Source: Blepharisma stoltei (lineage: Eukaryota > Ciliophora > Heterotrichea > Heterotrichida > Blepharismidae). Taken from it: 64,000 nucleotides of DNA. The position numbers and the translations under genes are program-made. Shown here in pieces: positions 32,481 to 44,154 of the stretch. The notes beneath the pieces were generated by a model. The model was given only the letters and a program-made list of their open reading frames with translations. It was not told the DNA's origin and did not search any database. Each line of letters opens with the position of its first letter. The first letter of the stretch is position 1. The DNA lies in contig CAJZBQ010000020.1 of the NCBI GenBank assembly GCA_914767885.1, forward strand, positions 806,001-870,000, given 5' to 3'.

Positions 32481-35400
32481 TTAATCTTTGGTACTGCTTT
32501 CAGTTATTGGAATTGGATAAAACGCAGCAACAAATAATCTGACAGAAATCACTTTTCCAATATATGGGAATATTTTCACTGCAAGTGCCCATTTGAGATT
32601 CTTATGGTCCATCTTGAAGAAATCTCCCGCTTCATCCAAGAAAACAGTTGTGATTCTGTCAGGCTCAGGGTAATTAAAATGAGCAGGAATTGCACTAACT
32701 CTATAATGCTTTGGCATAAACTGTCTTATTTGAATGCTTCAATCTCTTTTTTTCGCTTTTATTTCTTCTTCAGTAAACTCCCCTCTTGCACACTTTTCTA
32801 GAAAAACCAAATGTAATTCCATAAGTTCGACCACAGGGTCTTTCTGACTTTTCCACGAAGTTCCTAGGTTTTTACCACTTCTCAAGGCGCTGATTCCAAT
32901 ATTGACTTCTTTTAGCATAATTAAAATATGGCGTCTTCGTCTAGGTATGGCCTCACGGCCATACATCCTCGACACATATTTTAATTATATCCGCAAGGTT
33001 TTTCTCGCCTTGAAAAGGACACGGTAACCAATTCTGCAGGAAGCAGAGCCTGGCCCAGTCCAACTTCGAGACTGGTTTTTACCTCGGAGGAAAAGAGGGT
33101 TCAGATTTAGAAAGGGCAAGCCCAGCCAGGTCGACAGGTAATACCTAGACCAATCGGGCAACTGCCTAACGTGAAGCTGGGCGTTACGTCCCAGGATCTA
33201 AACTTTTTCCTTTTGCCGATAGGCTATCAGAAATTCCATTTTTTTGGAATTTCGGAATGCCAACTTCGTACTCCCTCAGCCTCAGGAGGCCGCACAAACC
33301 CGTAGCCTGCCCACTCAACACTGGAGCTTTTTACAAGTAGCAAGGAGGAGTCCGGAAGGAAGGAAGGTCGCAAAGCGAGTGAATCCCCTAGGGGATCCTC
33401 GATGATTGCGTTAAAATTAAGGGCACGAGCCCGTCTATCTAATAAGATAAAACTTCTTTTAGCAGTTTGCTTTGAAGTTTATTTGCTGGTCCTCTTAGCA
33501 GTGGGGGAGCAAAGATGGGTGCTGAGTAGTAAGGAGTGAAGTTTCCTCCTCTTGGCAAAAATGGATGCCAAAGAGTTTTATCATATAAATCATAAATAAT
33601 ACGTGAAGGGTCAAAGTGCTGGAGGTTCATCCATGCATTTTTATTGTTGAAGATAATTTCAATTGTACGGTATGGGACGTTCACGTCTTGAGCTCCAGGT
33701 AGCAGCCTTGGTTCTTGGACAATGCTTGTAAAATTTGATTCATCATTTTTTTCAATCTCTCTCTTAGCATCAATATAAGACTTAGCTGGAGCTTTTGTTT
33801 CGAATTTTTTATCTTCTGAGTCTTCGTCTTTGAATCCAACTTTTTTATGCTTAAATCTCGTTTCTCTTTGCCCCAAATCTTTTTCCATAATCCTAGTGTC
33901 ACCTAAAATTTTATTCAGCCTTTCTTGTTCTTTTTCCATAAGTTCTTCAGCTTGTTCTGAATCTTCACTTGCTTCGTATTCTTCCTCTTCTATCTCTTCA
34001 TTTACAAGCATTTCTGTTTTGTCCTCTTCAGTTGCAGATGGCTTCAAAACTGTCTTGTCCACTTCTTCTTTATTTAGGAACTTCCTAAGGTCCTCAGGAG
34101 ACGCTACTCTGTTATTAAGCTCGAAACACTTCGCGTTTGTGCTTTCCCAGAATTTAACACCTTTATAGTCTTTTTCGACCGTCATAACCCAGACATGGCG
34201 AGTTTTTCTTTGCTTTAAGCTTCCCACACAGATAAAAGTCCTTCTTTCCATAGAATCAGTGAGGTCAACTACGTCATTTTTTGATTTTTTTTCTTTTTTC
34301 TTTTTAGGTTTTTCCACAAGTGTTGTTTCATCTTCATCGTCACTGCTGGATTCATCGCCTTCTTCTTTTTCTTCTTTTCTTACTGCCATGAATAGATTTG
34401 CTAATAAAATGGCGTGATCAACAGGCTGGCCTTTTCCCATATAAATAAGGAAATCAGGCGATGATCATATATCGGCTCCAGTTTGAGCAAAGGGTACCAG
34501 GCTTACATAGTGCGCAATTTGTTTTAGAGTCTCGACGCGAAGGTATTCTATATTTGAGACCTCAAATGAGCCTTTCACTTTAGGTGGGGGCGCTGGGTAG
34601 CTAGTCTTAGCTATGAATAACGGTAGAAAATGTTTTTTGCCATGCTCATCACTTTCTTCATGGTTGTATTCTCTTTGAGTTTCATCTGGGAAGCTTTCTT
34701 TCATATTGTTCCCGTTTTCAATCCATCTTTCTTTATGCTCTTCATAATGCGGAGGCAGCTTATCTGCTTTTTCCCTTGGCAAGTCTTCATAATCAAGTTT
34801 CTTTTCATTTTCAAATAATATGTAGACCTCAATATACACATTAGAAATTTCTCCAGCTGCAATAAAAGGTGATTGCAGCTGCTTTTTGCCAGACCAAACT
34901 CTTACTTTAAACACATTGATTCCTTGTATTGATTCGTCATAAAATTCTTTTTCTTGAATTTTTCCACTATTTAGTTCGTTTAAGAAGAAATTAGTTGACC
35001 CTAAACTGTCGTTGGATAATTTTTCATCAATTGCCCAAAAGTTGAACGAGACTATAGGGCTTTGTTTTAATTCTTCTATAATTGCTTTAAGTCGGTCATT
35101 TTCTTTATTTCCGCCTAGTAGAGAATCTTTTTGGCTAATAACAATGGGAAAATAAAATAAATCATTGAAGATAGGCTTATAACTTTTATATTCAGTTTTG
35201 GTTTTTTTGGTGTATCCTCCCCAGAGCACGTCCATAAAAGTATTGATGACTCCTCTATCTGTAGGAAGAACAATATTATCGACACGCAGGACTTTAACAC
35301 AAAGATATTGGCTGTTTGAATTCAGCATGATGATTTCACCGCTCTGCTGGTGTCTAGGAGTTTTGACGATATTAATTCTTCCTTTGACTGAGCAAATGTG

Positions 35401-37435
35401 AGGGCCTCTTCTTTTATATTTTTGAAGAATATCAGCACTAATACCACCAAAATCAGTTACCCCAAATAAATCAACAGTTTTTCTGCCTAGTAACGATGAC
35501 CCCCCCCTCAATCTTCATGTCTACTGCAACAAAAATTTTTTTCGAAAAAATTTTCATGCCTACTGCAACACAACATTTTTATAAAAAAAGAATTAATGCA
35601 TTTTTCTCTAGGTGAGTTTTCTCAAAAACCCCATAAAACAGCGCTGCTGTAGGCGTGTCAATGACCTTCTCATCGAGATTTGGACTGCTATTATCATTGC
35701 TCGCCATTTTATTAAACTTATCTAGCTAAAAAGTACAGAAAAATTTAAGATGCGCGTCTAAAATTTGCTGCAAGAGGATTAGGATTATTACAGACAGGCG
35801 CTAGCCATATTGGTGACACAGTCACCAAAGACCTCCCGTGCAGAAGGTTCTACCGCTTTTCGATTCCAACCCAGAGGGTCTATTTCTCTTACGAGTGCCC
35901 TTCCGGTACCTTCTGTCTCCTCCTTGCCTTGCGGCTTCAGTCTTGAGTGGGCGGCTTATGGATTTCTGCGTCCCTGCTACGGTCAATTGGAGTAGCTTGA
36001 TTCCAAGGATCAGCTCCTTAGAGTCTATCGGGTGTCAAAGACCTTCCTTCTACAGTTACACGAAAAAGACTGTTCCCCTGTGGCCTGGGCAAAAACCCCA
36101 GTTTCTCGGTAGAGGAATGCCCATGGGTCCTCGGATCAAAAGGACGTTATTGAGCTAATCTATTTCCAACCACAGGAAAGCAGCCAAAACCTGCCCGCAT
36201 ATACACTTCTTGAGTCTGCGTCTGATTCTCGGCTCGGGGTCCGTTCCAGTTCGCATTAACCATAAGGTCTGGAATGCTGCGCCAAGAGGGCAGGCTGACA
36301 CGTGTCGCCATTTTAATATATATAATTTGTTGCAAGAGACATGAAAATTTTTTTTTTTGTATATAATTTGTTGCAAGAGAACGAAAATTATTATGTTTTT
36401 TATATAAAATTTTATATTAAAAAATTGCATTTTTGTTGCAATAGACATGAAGATTGAGGGGGTCATCGTTAGTTTTCTATTTAAAATTCCTCCGTCATAC
36501 AGATTAATTTCTAATTGTTGGTTGCAAAGCTCATTAACTGTCCCTCTATAATGAATTCCACCTTTAATCATTGGCCACATTGGGTTTGCTTCTTTATCAA
36601 TAACAATAGATTTTACTTTTTTCCTCCAAAATCCTTGAGTTAGCAGAGATAATTCAATTGAAGGGCTTACAGAGTCACTGCTGCCTTTTTCTCCCAAAAT
36701 ATTTGAAGCACTCCAATCTGAAAAAGTGAGCCAAAAATCCCAGATTTCTTGAAACGCAATATTAAAGGTCAACTTACAAAGCTTCTGTTTCTTTTTAACC
36801 CCAGATTTTCATATATCAAGTTCTTGAAATACATCGCCACTCGCAAAGTTTATTAGTGGGACTTCTACTCTGCCAAGAAAAGTGTTTAAATTTCAGCCCT
36901 CCAGGTCCCATACGTCGATTCTCATATATTGTTCTTGGATATCGAAATACGACCCATGATATTCATGTCAAACCCTCGTTTTAAAATCCCTTTTTTCTTT
37001 GGATTCTAAGTTCGGCAAGACTTCGGTCTTTTTTGTGTAGCCCAAAGTTCCTTTGTATTGGTTTTCAATTTTTCCACCCTTGACAGCTTTTTGAATGATT
37101 TTAAAATCGCCTCCTATGACAAACTCGAGGAAAGGGTCATAGCTGTCTGTAAACAGGTTTTCAATGGATATATCCGTTATATGAATTTCCCACCGGCGAA
37201 TCTGGGCCATCTCCATCCATCTCTCACGAGTCATGATAGGTCGCTTTTTAACTGGCGCTGTGATAAGAGGTGGAGGATCTCTGCGGCCATCTCCTTGATC
37301 TCCTTTATCTTCTTCCTCTTTTTCTTTGCCTTCTTCTTCCTTTTTATTTTCCTCCTCTTCCTCCTCTTCTTCGTCTTGCTTTTTCTTTTCTTCTTCGTCT
37401 TTTTTATCTTCACGACCTTTCTTAAAGTAATTCAT
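32481..37435 (-). CDS. CC2D2A: CC2D2A homologue, ciliary transition zone protein, two IESs
   Basis: The protein is 1149 residues after removing 35491-36469 (979 bp) and 32922-33447 (526 bp); the remaining 3450 nt is exactly 1150 codons. The order of domains fits CC2D2A. It has an acidic N-terminus and C2-type modules (RWEIHITDISIENLFTDSYD and GSYFDIQEQYMRIDVWDLEG). A transglutaminase-like segment follows (VDHAILLANLF, then HVWVMTVEKDYKGVKFWEST), with the NKNAWMNLQHFDPSRI block after it. The C-terminal LKWALAVKIFPYIGKVISVR matches the end of the family. CC2D2A works with the MKS module at the transition zone to gate ciliary entry. The N-terminal coiled coils of animal proteins are missing or much shorter. 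TGA encodes Trp throughout. Confidence 0.93.
32922..33447 (+). mobile_element. 526-bp SINE-like IES inside CC2D2A
   Basis: GC-rich, with TA at both edges but no terminal inverted repeats. The head TAAAATATGGCGTCTTCG resembles the heads of related units at 36320 (inverted), 45153 and 55380 (inverted). An internal block (CCCACTCAACACTGG) matches, inverted, TCTTGAGTGGGC near 35942. TA-to-TA removal gives KEVLIMLKEVNIGI in frame and connects to the conserved C-terminus. The exact TA pair is chosen by frame. Confidence 0.75.
35491..36469. mobile_element. 979-bp IES with ACGATGACCCCC ends and a nested SINE-like unit
   Basis: The terminal repeats are TAACGATGACCCCC and GGGGGTCATCGTTA. Subterminal copies of CATGTCTACTGCAACA occur near both ends (three on the right). 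The interior 35790-36320 is a GC-rich SINE-like unit in inverted orientation relative to that at 32922. Excision joins GILNRKL to LGRKTVDLFGV in frame. Confidence 0.93.
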
Positions 37436-37925
37436 AAAGAATTTTTATAATAGTTAATAGATTTTTGTTCTGATCATATTAAAGAAAAGGAAAGAAATAA
37501 AATAAGGACAATAGCAAAAAATTTATTTGATTAATGGATACAAATTCTGGGATGTTGTTCAATTGAGAACTTAATTTCTTTTATCCTGTAAAAGATGTGA
37601 AAATATCAGAATTCGAATTCAAAGAAATTAAAAGAAACTTTGCTTTCTATTGTGAGTAGAGGTTGGGATTATTGGATGGGTCATTGATGGTAATTTTCAG
37701 CTTGTTTTATTATTGATGTTTCTATTTCTTTGCAATTGATAGGTGCAACTTAATATGATATAATCTATTAGATGCAAATTTTTATTTTTAGCTTATTTTA
37801 AATTGCACTAGCCTTTCAACCCTAGAAATGGAATGATAAAATACACCACAAGCCAACTTATTCCGAGTCAAAGTATTAAATAAGTAATTAGTAGTAATTA
37901 TTGAACCATCATTTTTTAAATTAAT
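37436..37925. other. Divergent intergenic region
   Basis: AT-rich promoter region between CC2D2A and the next rightward gene. A 42-codon frame from ATG 37535 (MDTNSGMLFNWELNFF, one TGA as Trp) ends at TAG; it could be a small gene but nothing supports that further. Confidence 0.4.
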
Positions 37926-38456
37926 ATGATTTCATTGAACCGTGGCCATGCAAGACCACTTGGCGAGTGTCGTGTATCTGAGATTATTAGACCTTTTCCT
38001 CATTTCACAGTAAAGCATCCAGGAAAACTTAATCCACAGTATTCTATCAGAAAATTAAGTTTCAGAAGTCCTAGGAATCAGTTGAATAAAAGTAAAATTA
38101 GCATAACCGGCTCTGATGAATTTGAAAAATTCAACTTTGATCGGAGCAAATTTAATGATTTGATAAGAGTCAGCACAGAAACAGAAAGAAAAATCTTTGA
38201 ATCAACATTCAATATTGATAGGGAAGACAAAATGCCTACAAAGAGAGCTCTTCGAAGATCCTTGACAAGCACACCTAGTGTAGACAGCTTGCCTGAATTG
38301 AGACTACCTAGAAAAAATGTAAGCAAAAGCGTTGATAGTCAAAAACCAAAATCAATCTTGAGACTTAGTGATGGCTCGCCAACAACAAGACAGCTGAATG
38401 CAAATATTAAAAGTTCAGCTGTGTGCTTCAATACTTCTCAAATTATTTGTATCTAA
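37926..38456 (+). CDS. Hypothetical basic protein
   Basis: 176 residues from ATG 37926 (MISLNRGHARPLGECRVSEI) to TAA. It is rich in Arg, Lys, Ser and Thr, with no coiled coil, membrane segment or known motif, and appears mostly disordered (RALRRSLTSTPSVDSLPELR). The composition suits a phosphoregulated cytoskeletal or nuclear protein, but I do not recognise a family. Confidence 0.65.
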   Translation: MISLNRGHARPLGECRVSEIIRPFPHFTVKHPGKLNPQYSIRKLSFRSPRNQLNKSKISITGSDEFEKFNFDRSKFNDLIRVSTETERKIFESTFNIDREDKMPTKRALRRSLTSTPSVDSLPELRLPRKNVSKSVDSQKPKSILRLSDGSPTTRQLNANIKSSAVCFNTSQIICI

Positions 38457-39163
38457 AATTTCAATTATAAATTAAATTTATTATGAAAATGTTAAGTCTC
38501 TATTAAATATATAGCAAAGTAAACAGATTTTCTAAAAGTTTGATTCAATGTTTGAATCAATAAATTTACTGTTATTTTTTTATCTGTTATAATCTACCTT
38601 ATGATTCATCATCGTACTTTTTACTCATTTGATGCTAAATATACCCATTCAAAGCAATGCCTTGAGTGTGCTCAAAATTTAGTGTCTAAAAAAATAAAAT
38701 TTCATTTTATAATGAGCTCCGAAAGTTATTCATATTTTCTCTCGAATCATGGAAATCAATAGAGCTAGCCTCCTCAGATTTAATACACAAATGATTAACT
38801 AAATGTCTGCAAGTGTGTAATAATTTAACGCCATTTTTATAACTTAAAAAATATGATACTCTAATCTTATCATGTTTTCTATATAATCAAAAAATGTCGC
38901 ATGCTCTTCCCATAATGGATTTTTCCCACTTATGCGCTAACCGTGATAAGACTTTTAAGGACCGGTGACCTATTCTTGCAGTCTTCTGACTGGGAAATAG
39001 GAAACTGGCTAGGACTAACTAGCAGGTGCATCAGGCACTCAATGCTACCAACAGACTATTCGTTTTTATAATAAGCTCTTTAAGAAGATAAACTATTAAA
39101 ATTATAAAATTCGTATTTCTCATAAAGTGTGTGTTTTAAATATCTTACAATTCGAGTGAAAGG
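38457..39163. other. Intergenic region with a short GC-richer block
   Basis: Convergent spacer. Positions 38920-39060 are richer in G and C (CCGGTGACCTATTCTTGC; GCATCAGGCACTCAATG) and probably a repeat remnant; the inverted sequence GCCAGTTTCCTATTTCC recurs in similar form at 44208. No gene was seen. Confidence 0.4.
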
Positions 39164-40591
39164 CTATTCTTTTTTCCATAACTTTGATTTTTTCATAACT
39201 AAGTAAATTGAATAAAATACAAGAAAAGCAGTTATTGATAACCCTAAATTAAAATATGAATCAGATCTGGATGATTTTAACAGGTCCCTTTTGTGACGCT
39301 CATGTGCGGCACCTGAGTTGCCATGAATTAAAAGTGGATCACATGAAGATTCTGCAAACCCAACTCTGCTTTCACTTCTATCAAAAATGACTTCCATTCC
39401 TCTCATAAATATATTCCCAAGAACAATAATATCTTCTTGTGTGCTATAAATCCCAACGCAATATATATCTGCATACTCAGGATATGAAAATAAATAATTT
39501 TCTGGCAGTCAATTAATAATAATTTTATCAATAGTCATCGATATAGTCGGAAACGTATCAAAAAATTCATAAATACTTTGATGTTTCTCTTTATTACGCT
39601 TATAGCAAGACTTTGGCTCATTGTTAATAATAATAACTTCTCCATCACAAAAGTTATCATTTTTGCAATAATTTTCAAAAACAACTCAAAATTCTTTATA
39701 CATTTCTTGAATGAAATATACAAAAGTTGTTCCTGAGTCTATTATTGTTTCTATTTATAAATTACTTTTGTGGGCTTTTTTAAGATCGATAGGTAATATT
39801 TGATATCCAATTGATACTGATTTCAACCCAATTGTATAAAATAAGTCTTCATATAATTTAGTTCATTTAATAGTATCAAAATGCAATGATTGGTTATATC
39901 CACCTATTGTCATATACCCATCATCTTTTCCCAAGCATATTGCTAATAGATTTTCAGATGAGTCAGAATTCTTATATATCTGATCAACAATCGTTGATTT
40001 TTTATGGCTGAATGCTAAGCCCATTATTCCATCTACTTTTTGTGATTTGAACAAATTTGTTTCTTCTTGATGGCAGCCAAATTTATATGAAATATTTGCT
40101 AAGTGTTCTTTATCATCTCCAATAAGAATATAATCTTCTATCATCAATCCAGAAATGATGCTTCCTTCAGCGTAGCTTATTTTATATTCGCATTTATCAT
40201 CATTGCAGTTTGTACAGAATTCAGAATCATTGCACGCTACAAATTTTGAAGTCTGGGATTTGTCAAAATCAAAATATGGATTCATGTGTTGGCCACAGGT
40301 TTTACAGCCTTTGCAAGGGAATGCTGTAAGTCTACTTCCAGTGTCAATAATTATAGATAATTCCTATAAAATGCCCTTAAAAGACAGGAAATTTGAGATG
40401 GAACTTCTCCAATTTCATTCCCTTATAGGGCAGATTATAGGAATTACCTATACTGATTGCTTAGCTGGAGGATTTCCTACAAAAATATCAATGTAATAAT
40501 ATCCAAGGTCTTCAACATTACCATGAACTATAATATGCTCTAAATTCTGGCAATCTGCATAAACAATTATGACAATTGCTCATAAAATCAT
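39164..40591 (-). CDS. Membrane-anchored pepsin-type aspartyl protease, one IES and one intron
   Basis: The protein is 437 residues after removing a 99-bp IES (40352-40450) and a 15-nt intron (39751-39765). Signal peptide MILWAIVIIVYADC is followed by the protease. The first catalytic motif IIDTGSRLTAF is created by IES excision, and the second, IIDSGTTFVYF, by intron removal. Other family marks are VDGIMGLAF, YMTIGGYNQS and IIVLGNIFMRGMEVIFDR. A hydrophobic helix near the C-terminus (LGLSITAFLVFYSIYLVM) suggests membrane anchoring, as in BACE-like enzymes or protist plasmepsin-type proteins. It is probably lysosomal or at the cell surface. The domain call is secure; the substrate is unknown. 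Confidence 0.94.
39751..39765 (-). other. 15-nt intron next to the second catalytic Asp
   Basis: On the minus strand GTAATTTATAAATAG; removal gives KAHKKTIIDSGTT and eliminates an in-frame TAA. Confidence 0.93.
40352..40450. mobile_element. 99-bp IES next to the first catalytic Asp
   Basis: Clear terminal inverted repeats TATAGGTAATTCCTATAA and TATAGATAATTCCTATAA. It carries two in-frame TAG stops. Excision leaves KQSVIIDTGSRL, the expected start of a pepsin-type active site. Confidence 0.95.
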
Positions 40592-40756
40592 TTTATATGC
40601 TAGAAAAAGATTATGCTGTAATTTTTACAATACATTATGAAAATTTTAGGCTCAGAAATATCTTTAAATAGCTCTAAAAATAAAGATTTTTGTGATAAGC
40701 TCGCAATATTAAAACAAAGGCGAATAAAAAATAATTCATCTTAATATGATAAAACT

Positions 40757-42187
40757 ATGAGCTATAATGATCATTTTAAAGTAACAGATGAGACAACAAT
40801 GTCTTCTTCATCAAGCTCTTCAAAATATGCAGATCAGAGTGCTTTTACCTTCAATAAGCTTGCAATGGAAAATTTTAAATGTGGAAACTATGATATTTGT
40901 CTTAGATATTTAAGTCAAGCTTTATCAAATGCCAAAGCTGTAAAAGAAACACAAATAAAAAGCAAGCTGCTTGCTTCAACTTACAATAATTATGGATTTT
41001 TATTTAAAAAAATTAACAGATTCACAGAATCAATTCAAGCAATGCTTAAAGCAATTGAAATAGAAAAAAATTTACCCAACGAACTATTGAATATCGCAAA
41101 AACTCATTTAAATATTTGTGAAATGCTATCGCATATAGGAGATCACGAAAGAGCACTAAGGCATGGTCTTGCGTCTTTATATATGCTTAGAAATAATTAT
41201 TGCACTGAAACTAATTTAGTGACGACATTAGTAATATCTTATCACAATGTAGGGGTAGAATACGAATATTTATCACAGTATAAAGATGCAGTTGAATGCT
41301 ACCAAAAAGGCTGAGAAATTAGCAGAGACTGCTTAGGTATAAAACACCATCTCACTTTAGCTCTTAAAAAGAGCTTAATTGAGTGCTCAGGGCAAGATCA
41401 ATTTTTAACTCATAAATATGAAGACAGGAGATTTCCTATTGAAATTACCAAATCTGGTTCACCAAAGCGAAATCCAAAGAAGCTTCCAGATGATTTTAAA
41501 GAAAGAACAAAAAGTCAAGAAAATACAAGACGACAAAAAAACCCTGCAGTCGTGGCTCTTCCAATTAATATATTAAAAAAAAGAATAGAAGTTTTGACAA
41601 ATGGAAAAACAACCCCTACAAATAATCAAACAAGTTTAACAAGGCCTTCTAAATCAAGGCAAAAGAATTTTTTTAGTGAGTTAAGAAGAAATTCGAGACC
41701 GCTTTCTATTGATAGAAGAAGCGACCATAGGGACTCTGTATTAAGCAAATCTCCAATAAGCTCGACTAATGATATATCTCGCTCAGATACAGAACATAAA
41801 GAAAAGAAGATAGATTTAGAAAAGCATAGAAGGCAAGAAAGAATTGCAGCAATAATGATTCAGTCACGGTGGAGAGGAATTAAGGCAAGAAAAGCATATG
41901 AAGTTTTGAAATTAAGCAAAAAACTGAACTCTGCTGCAGAAAAAGCTAAGCAGGCTGTAAAACAATATGAAGAGTTGAAAGACCAATTTTTACAAATGAA
42001 GCTTGATAAAGCCAATAAACAAAAACCCAGGCCTAAATTCAGACACCGAAAGTATGGTCTTTTGCCAATTTCAGAGATGAATAAAGAAAATGATTACGAA
42101 AACGAAATCATAAAAATACAATCCACGGTCAGAATGTTTCTTGCAAAGCGGAAATACCAAAGGCAAAAAAATGCTTCCAAGATTTAA
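40757..42187 (+). CDS. TPR protein with C-terminal IQ motifs
   Basis: The 476-residue protein has one TGA-encoded Trp (YQKGWEISRDC). Residues 30-220 form tetratricopeptide-type helical repeats (NKLAMENFKCGNYDICLRYL, STYNNYGFLFKKINRFTES and YHNVGVEYEYLSQYKDAVEC). A basic, disordered linker follows. The C-terminal part has two IQ-like calmodulin-binding segments, IAAIMIQSRWRGIKARKAYE and IIKIQSTVRMFLAKRKYQRQ. Ciliates have many such TPR/IQ proteins, some in cilia and basal bodies. Specific partners are unknown; calmodulin or centrin binding is inferred from the motifs. Confidence 0.85.
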
Positions 42188-42256
42188 AAGTAAAGAATTC
42201 CCTCAATGGGATTTGAAAGTATTTATAAATATAAAATATTGTTCTGATATTAAAAT

Positions 42257-43354
42257 ATGATGAGCAAAGTTTTAATAATTGGTGGTTCTTTTGCAGGCCT
42301 TACAGCAGCTCGAGAGCTCTGTCAAGACTTCCAAGTCACATTGGTAGACTTAAAAGAATACTACGAATACACTCCAGGAATTTTAAGAGCTATGGTAGAC
42401 CCAAATGCATACCCATCAATATCTGTGAAATACGCTGATATTTCTCAATCAATGGGTTTTGACTTCATTAAAGGTGAAGTAATAGAACTGTCTTCTCATT
42501 CAGCAGAAATACAAAATGCTCAAGGTATCGTTATGACCACATTTGACTACTGTATAATTGCTTGTGGGACAGATTATTATGACCCTATTAAGCCTCATAG
42601 GACTTATGAAGATTTGAGCAATGAAAGGCATGAAACAATAATAGAAACTCATGATGAAATTGAAGAAGCTCAAAGCATTATGATTCTTGGAGCTGGAATC
42701 GTAGGAGTAGAACTTGCAGGAGAATTAGTCTCAAAATTTCATGACAAAAACATTACACTTTATTCTGCTCAGGATGTTATTATGCCTGGAATGCCGAAAC
42801 TTGCCCAGAAGTATGCTGAAAATTTTTTAACAGAAAAAGGTGTAAAAATTGTTTATAACAAGAAAGCAAGTGAAGAGGAGTTCAAGGATTTTGACTTAGT
42901 TTTTAAGTGCATTGGGGTTATTTATAATACAAAATTCTTGCAAAAAAATTTTCAGGAAAATTTAAATGACCGTGGCAAAATTGTTGTAAACGATTTTCTT
43001 CAAGTCAAAGAGCATATTTTCGCAGCAGGAGATGTCGCACAAACAACTTTGAATTTAGCAGGGACTGCTTATGCTGCTGAGCAAATGGGAAAACTTTTAG
43101 CAAAAAATATTAGAGCAATAGCATCTGGGAGCAGACTACGTGAAATGGGAACTTTGCCAATGCTGTACTGTGTAAGTTTAGGTCCAGAATTTGGGGTGAC
43201 AGTCTATCAAAACTTAGTTATCCCAGGTTCCTGCCAAGCATTTGTAAAGTTTTTTATACAGTATACAAAAGTCAAAGAATTAGAAAATCCAATGTTTAAT
43301 CTTATGTGGAAAGGTCTTGACTTTGCAGCTGAAGCATTGAGTCATTTTTTTTAA
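42257..43354 (+). CDS. FAD-dependent NAD(P)H oxidoreductase (AIFM2/FSP1 or NDH2-like)
   Basis: The 365-residue protein has two dinucleotide-binding motifs: VLIIGGSFAGLTAAREL at the N-terminus for FAD, and IMILGAGIVGVELAGEL at about residue 140 for NAD(P)H. The C-terminal FAD motif is present as HIFAAGDVAQT. The length and the final amphipathic region (MWKGLDFAAEALSHFF) fit the AIFM2/FSP1 and type II NADH dehydrogenase group, which reduce membrane quinones. There is no clear mitochondrial presequence. It is not interrupted by any IES or intron. Quinone reduction is the family role; the compartment is not determined. Confidence 0.9.
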   Translation: MMSKVLIIGGSFAGLTAARELCQDFQVTLVDLKEYYEYTPGILRAMVDPNAYPSISVKYADISQSMGFDFIKGEVIELSSHSAEIQNAQGIVMTTFDYCIIACGTDYYDPIKPHRTYEDLSNERHETIIETHDEIEEAQSIMILGAGIVGVELAGELVSKFHDKNITLYSAQDVIMPGMPKLAQKYAENFLTEKGVKIVYNKKASEEEFKDFDLVFKCIGVIYNTKFLQKNFQENLNDRGKIVVNDFLQVKEHIFAAGDVAQTTLNLAGTAYAAEQMGKLLAKNIRAIASGSRLREMGTLPMLYCVSLGPEFGVTVYQNLVIPGSCQAFVKFFIQYTKVKELENPMFNLMWKGLDFAAEALSHFF

Positions 43355-43368
43355 TAATTTTAATAAAT

Positions 43369-43650
43369 ATGAAAAAAGCTGAGTATCCGGATGAAGAAGT
43401 CTTTGATATTCACACGAACAGAGTCACTCCTGAAGTCTCACAATTTTTGCAACATACAGATGGAGACCATGAGAAAACTAAGTTTATCAGTCCTAAAGGC
43501 GATAAATCGCCATCTATCAACTGAGAAGGGGATTCTGTAACCAAAAGAAATTCTGATGAGAGGTTTATTGACTTTAAGAATATTAATATACATCCTCGAT
43601 TCGACTCTTCTTTATTTGAAATCTATCAAAAAATCGTGAAATCTAATTAG
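43369..43650 (+). CDS. Small hypothetical protein
   Basis: 93 residues (MKKAEYPDEEVFDIHTNRVT to KIVKSN) ending at TAG, with one TGA read as Trp (SINWEGDSV). It starts only 14 bp after the preceding stop and continues the codon style of the neighbours. Acidic and polar, with no recognisable domain. It would be missed with the standard code. Confidence 0.55.
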
Positions 43651-44154
43651 GAAACGATAAAGGATGCTCCTATTGAATATTATGAATCAATATTATATGA
43701 TTTATGCAGGCGTTTCAATGTGGAATTATTTTCAAATCAATTGACAACTAAATCCCCTATCTTTGCTATTAATTGATTTATAACTTAAAAAATATTAAAA
43801 AAAAAAATTTTAATTTTTCAAAAGTTTTATTTATATTAAATGCTCTTGGTTCATATGATTTAAAATACTATGAGTAGGCAAAATTTATAAAATAAGTAAA
43901 TAATTTCAATTAAAAGCATTGAAAATATTAATAAGCATCAGTTGAGACATAACTGTTAAGTTTTTATGTGAATTGTAATAATTATAAAAATGTAAAAAAT
44001 GACATTCCAAATATTGTCTATAAATTATTCTGAATTCATTTGTATTTAAAATAAATTATATTTGAAAGATTGATTAAAAAGATAATATATATAATTTTAT
44101 TTAAAAGGCTCGAAGATATTATAACCATCATAAATTGGAGTTAGAATCAATTTT

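Noticed and set aside
32900-32975. Independent start for the C-terminal CC2D2A segment (MSRMYGREAIPRRRR)
   Set aside because: This leader is read from the SINE-like unit. Removing the unit connects the segment with the rest of CC2D2A in frame.
33000-33440. Possible tRNA or other structured RNA gene
   Set aside because: B-box-like sequences occur, but no cloverleaf with a proper acceptor stem and anticodon arm could be drawn. The unit is better explained as a dispersed repeat.
35810-36158. Plus-strand frames in a GC-rich block, at first taken for a gene
   Set aside because: The block lies inside an IES and is shared in inverted form with 32922-33447; the frames have no conserved motif.
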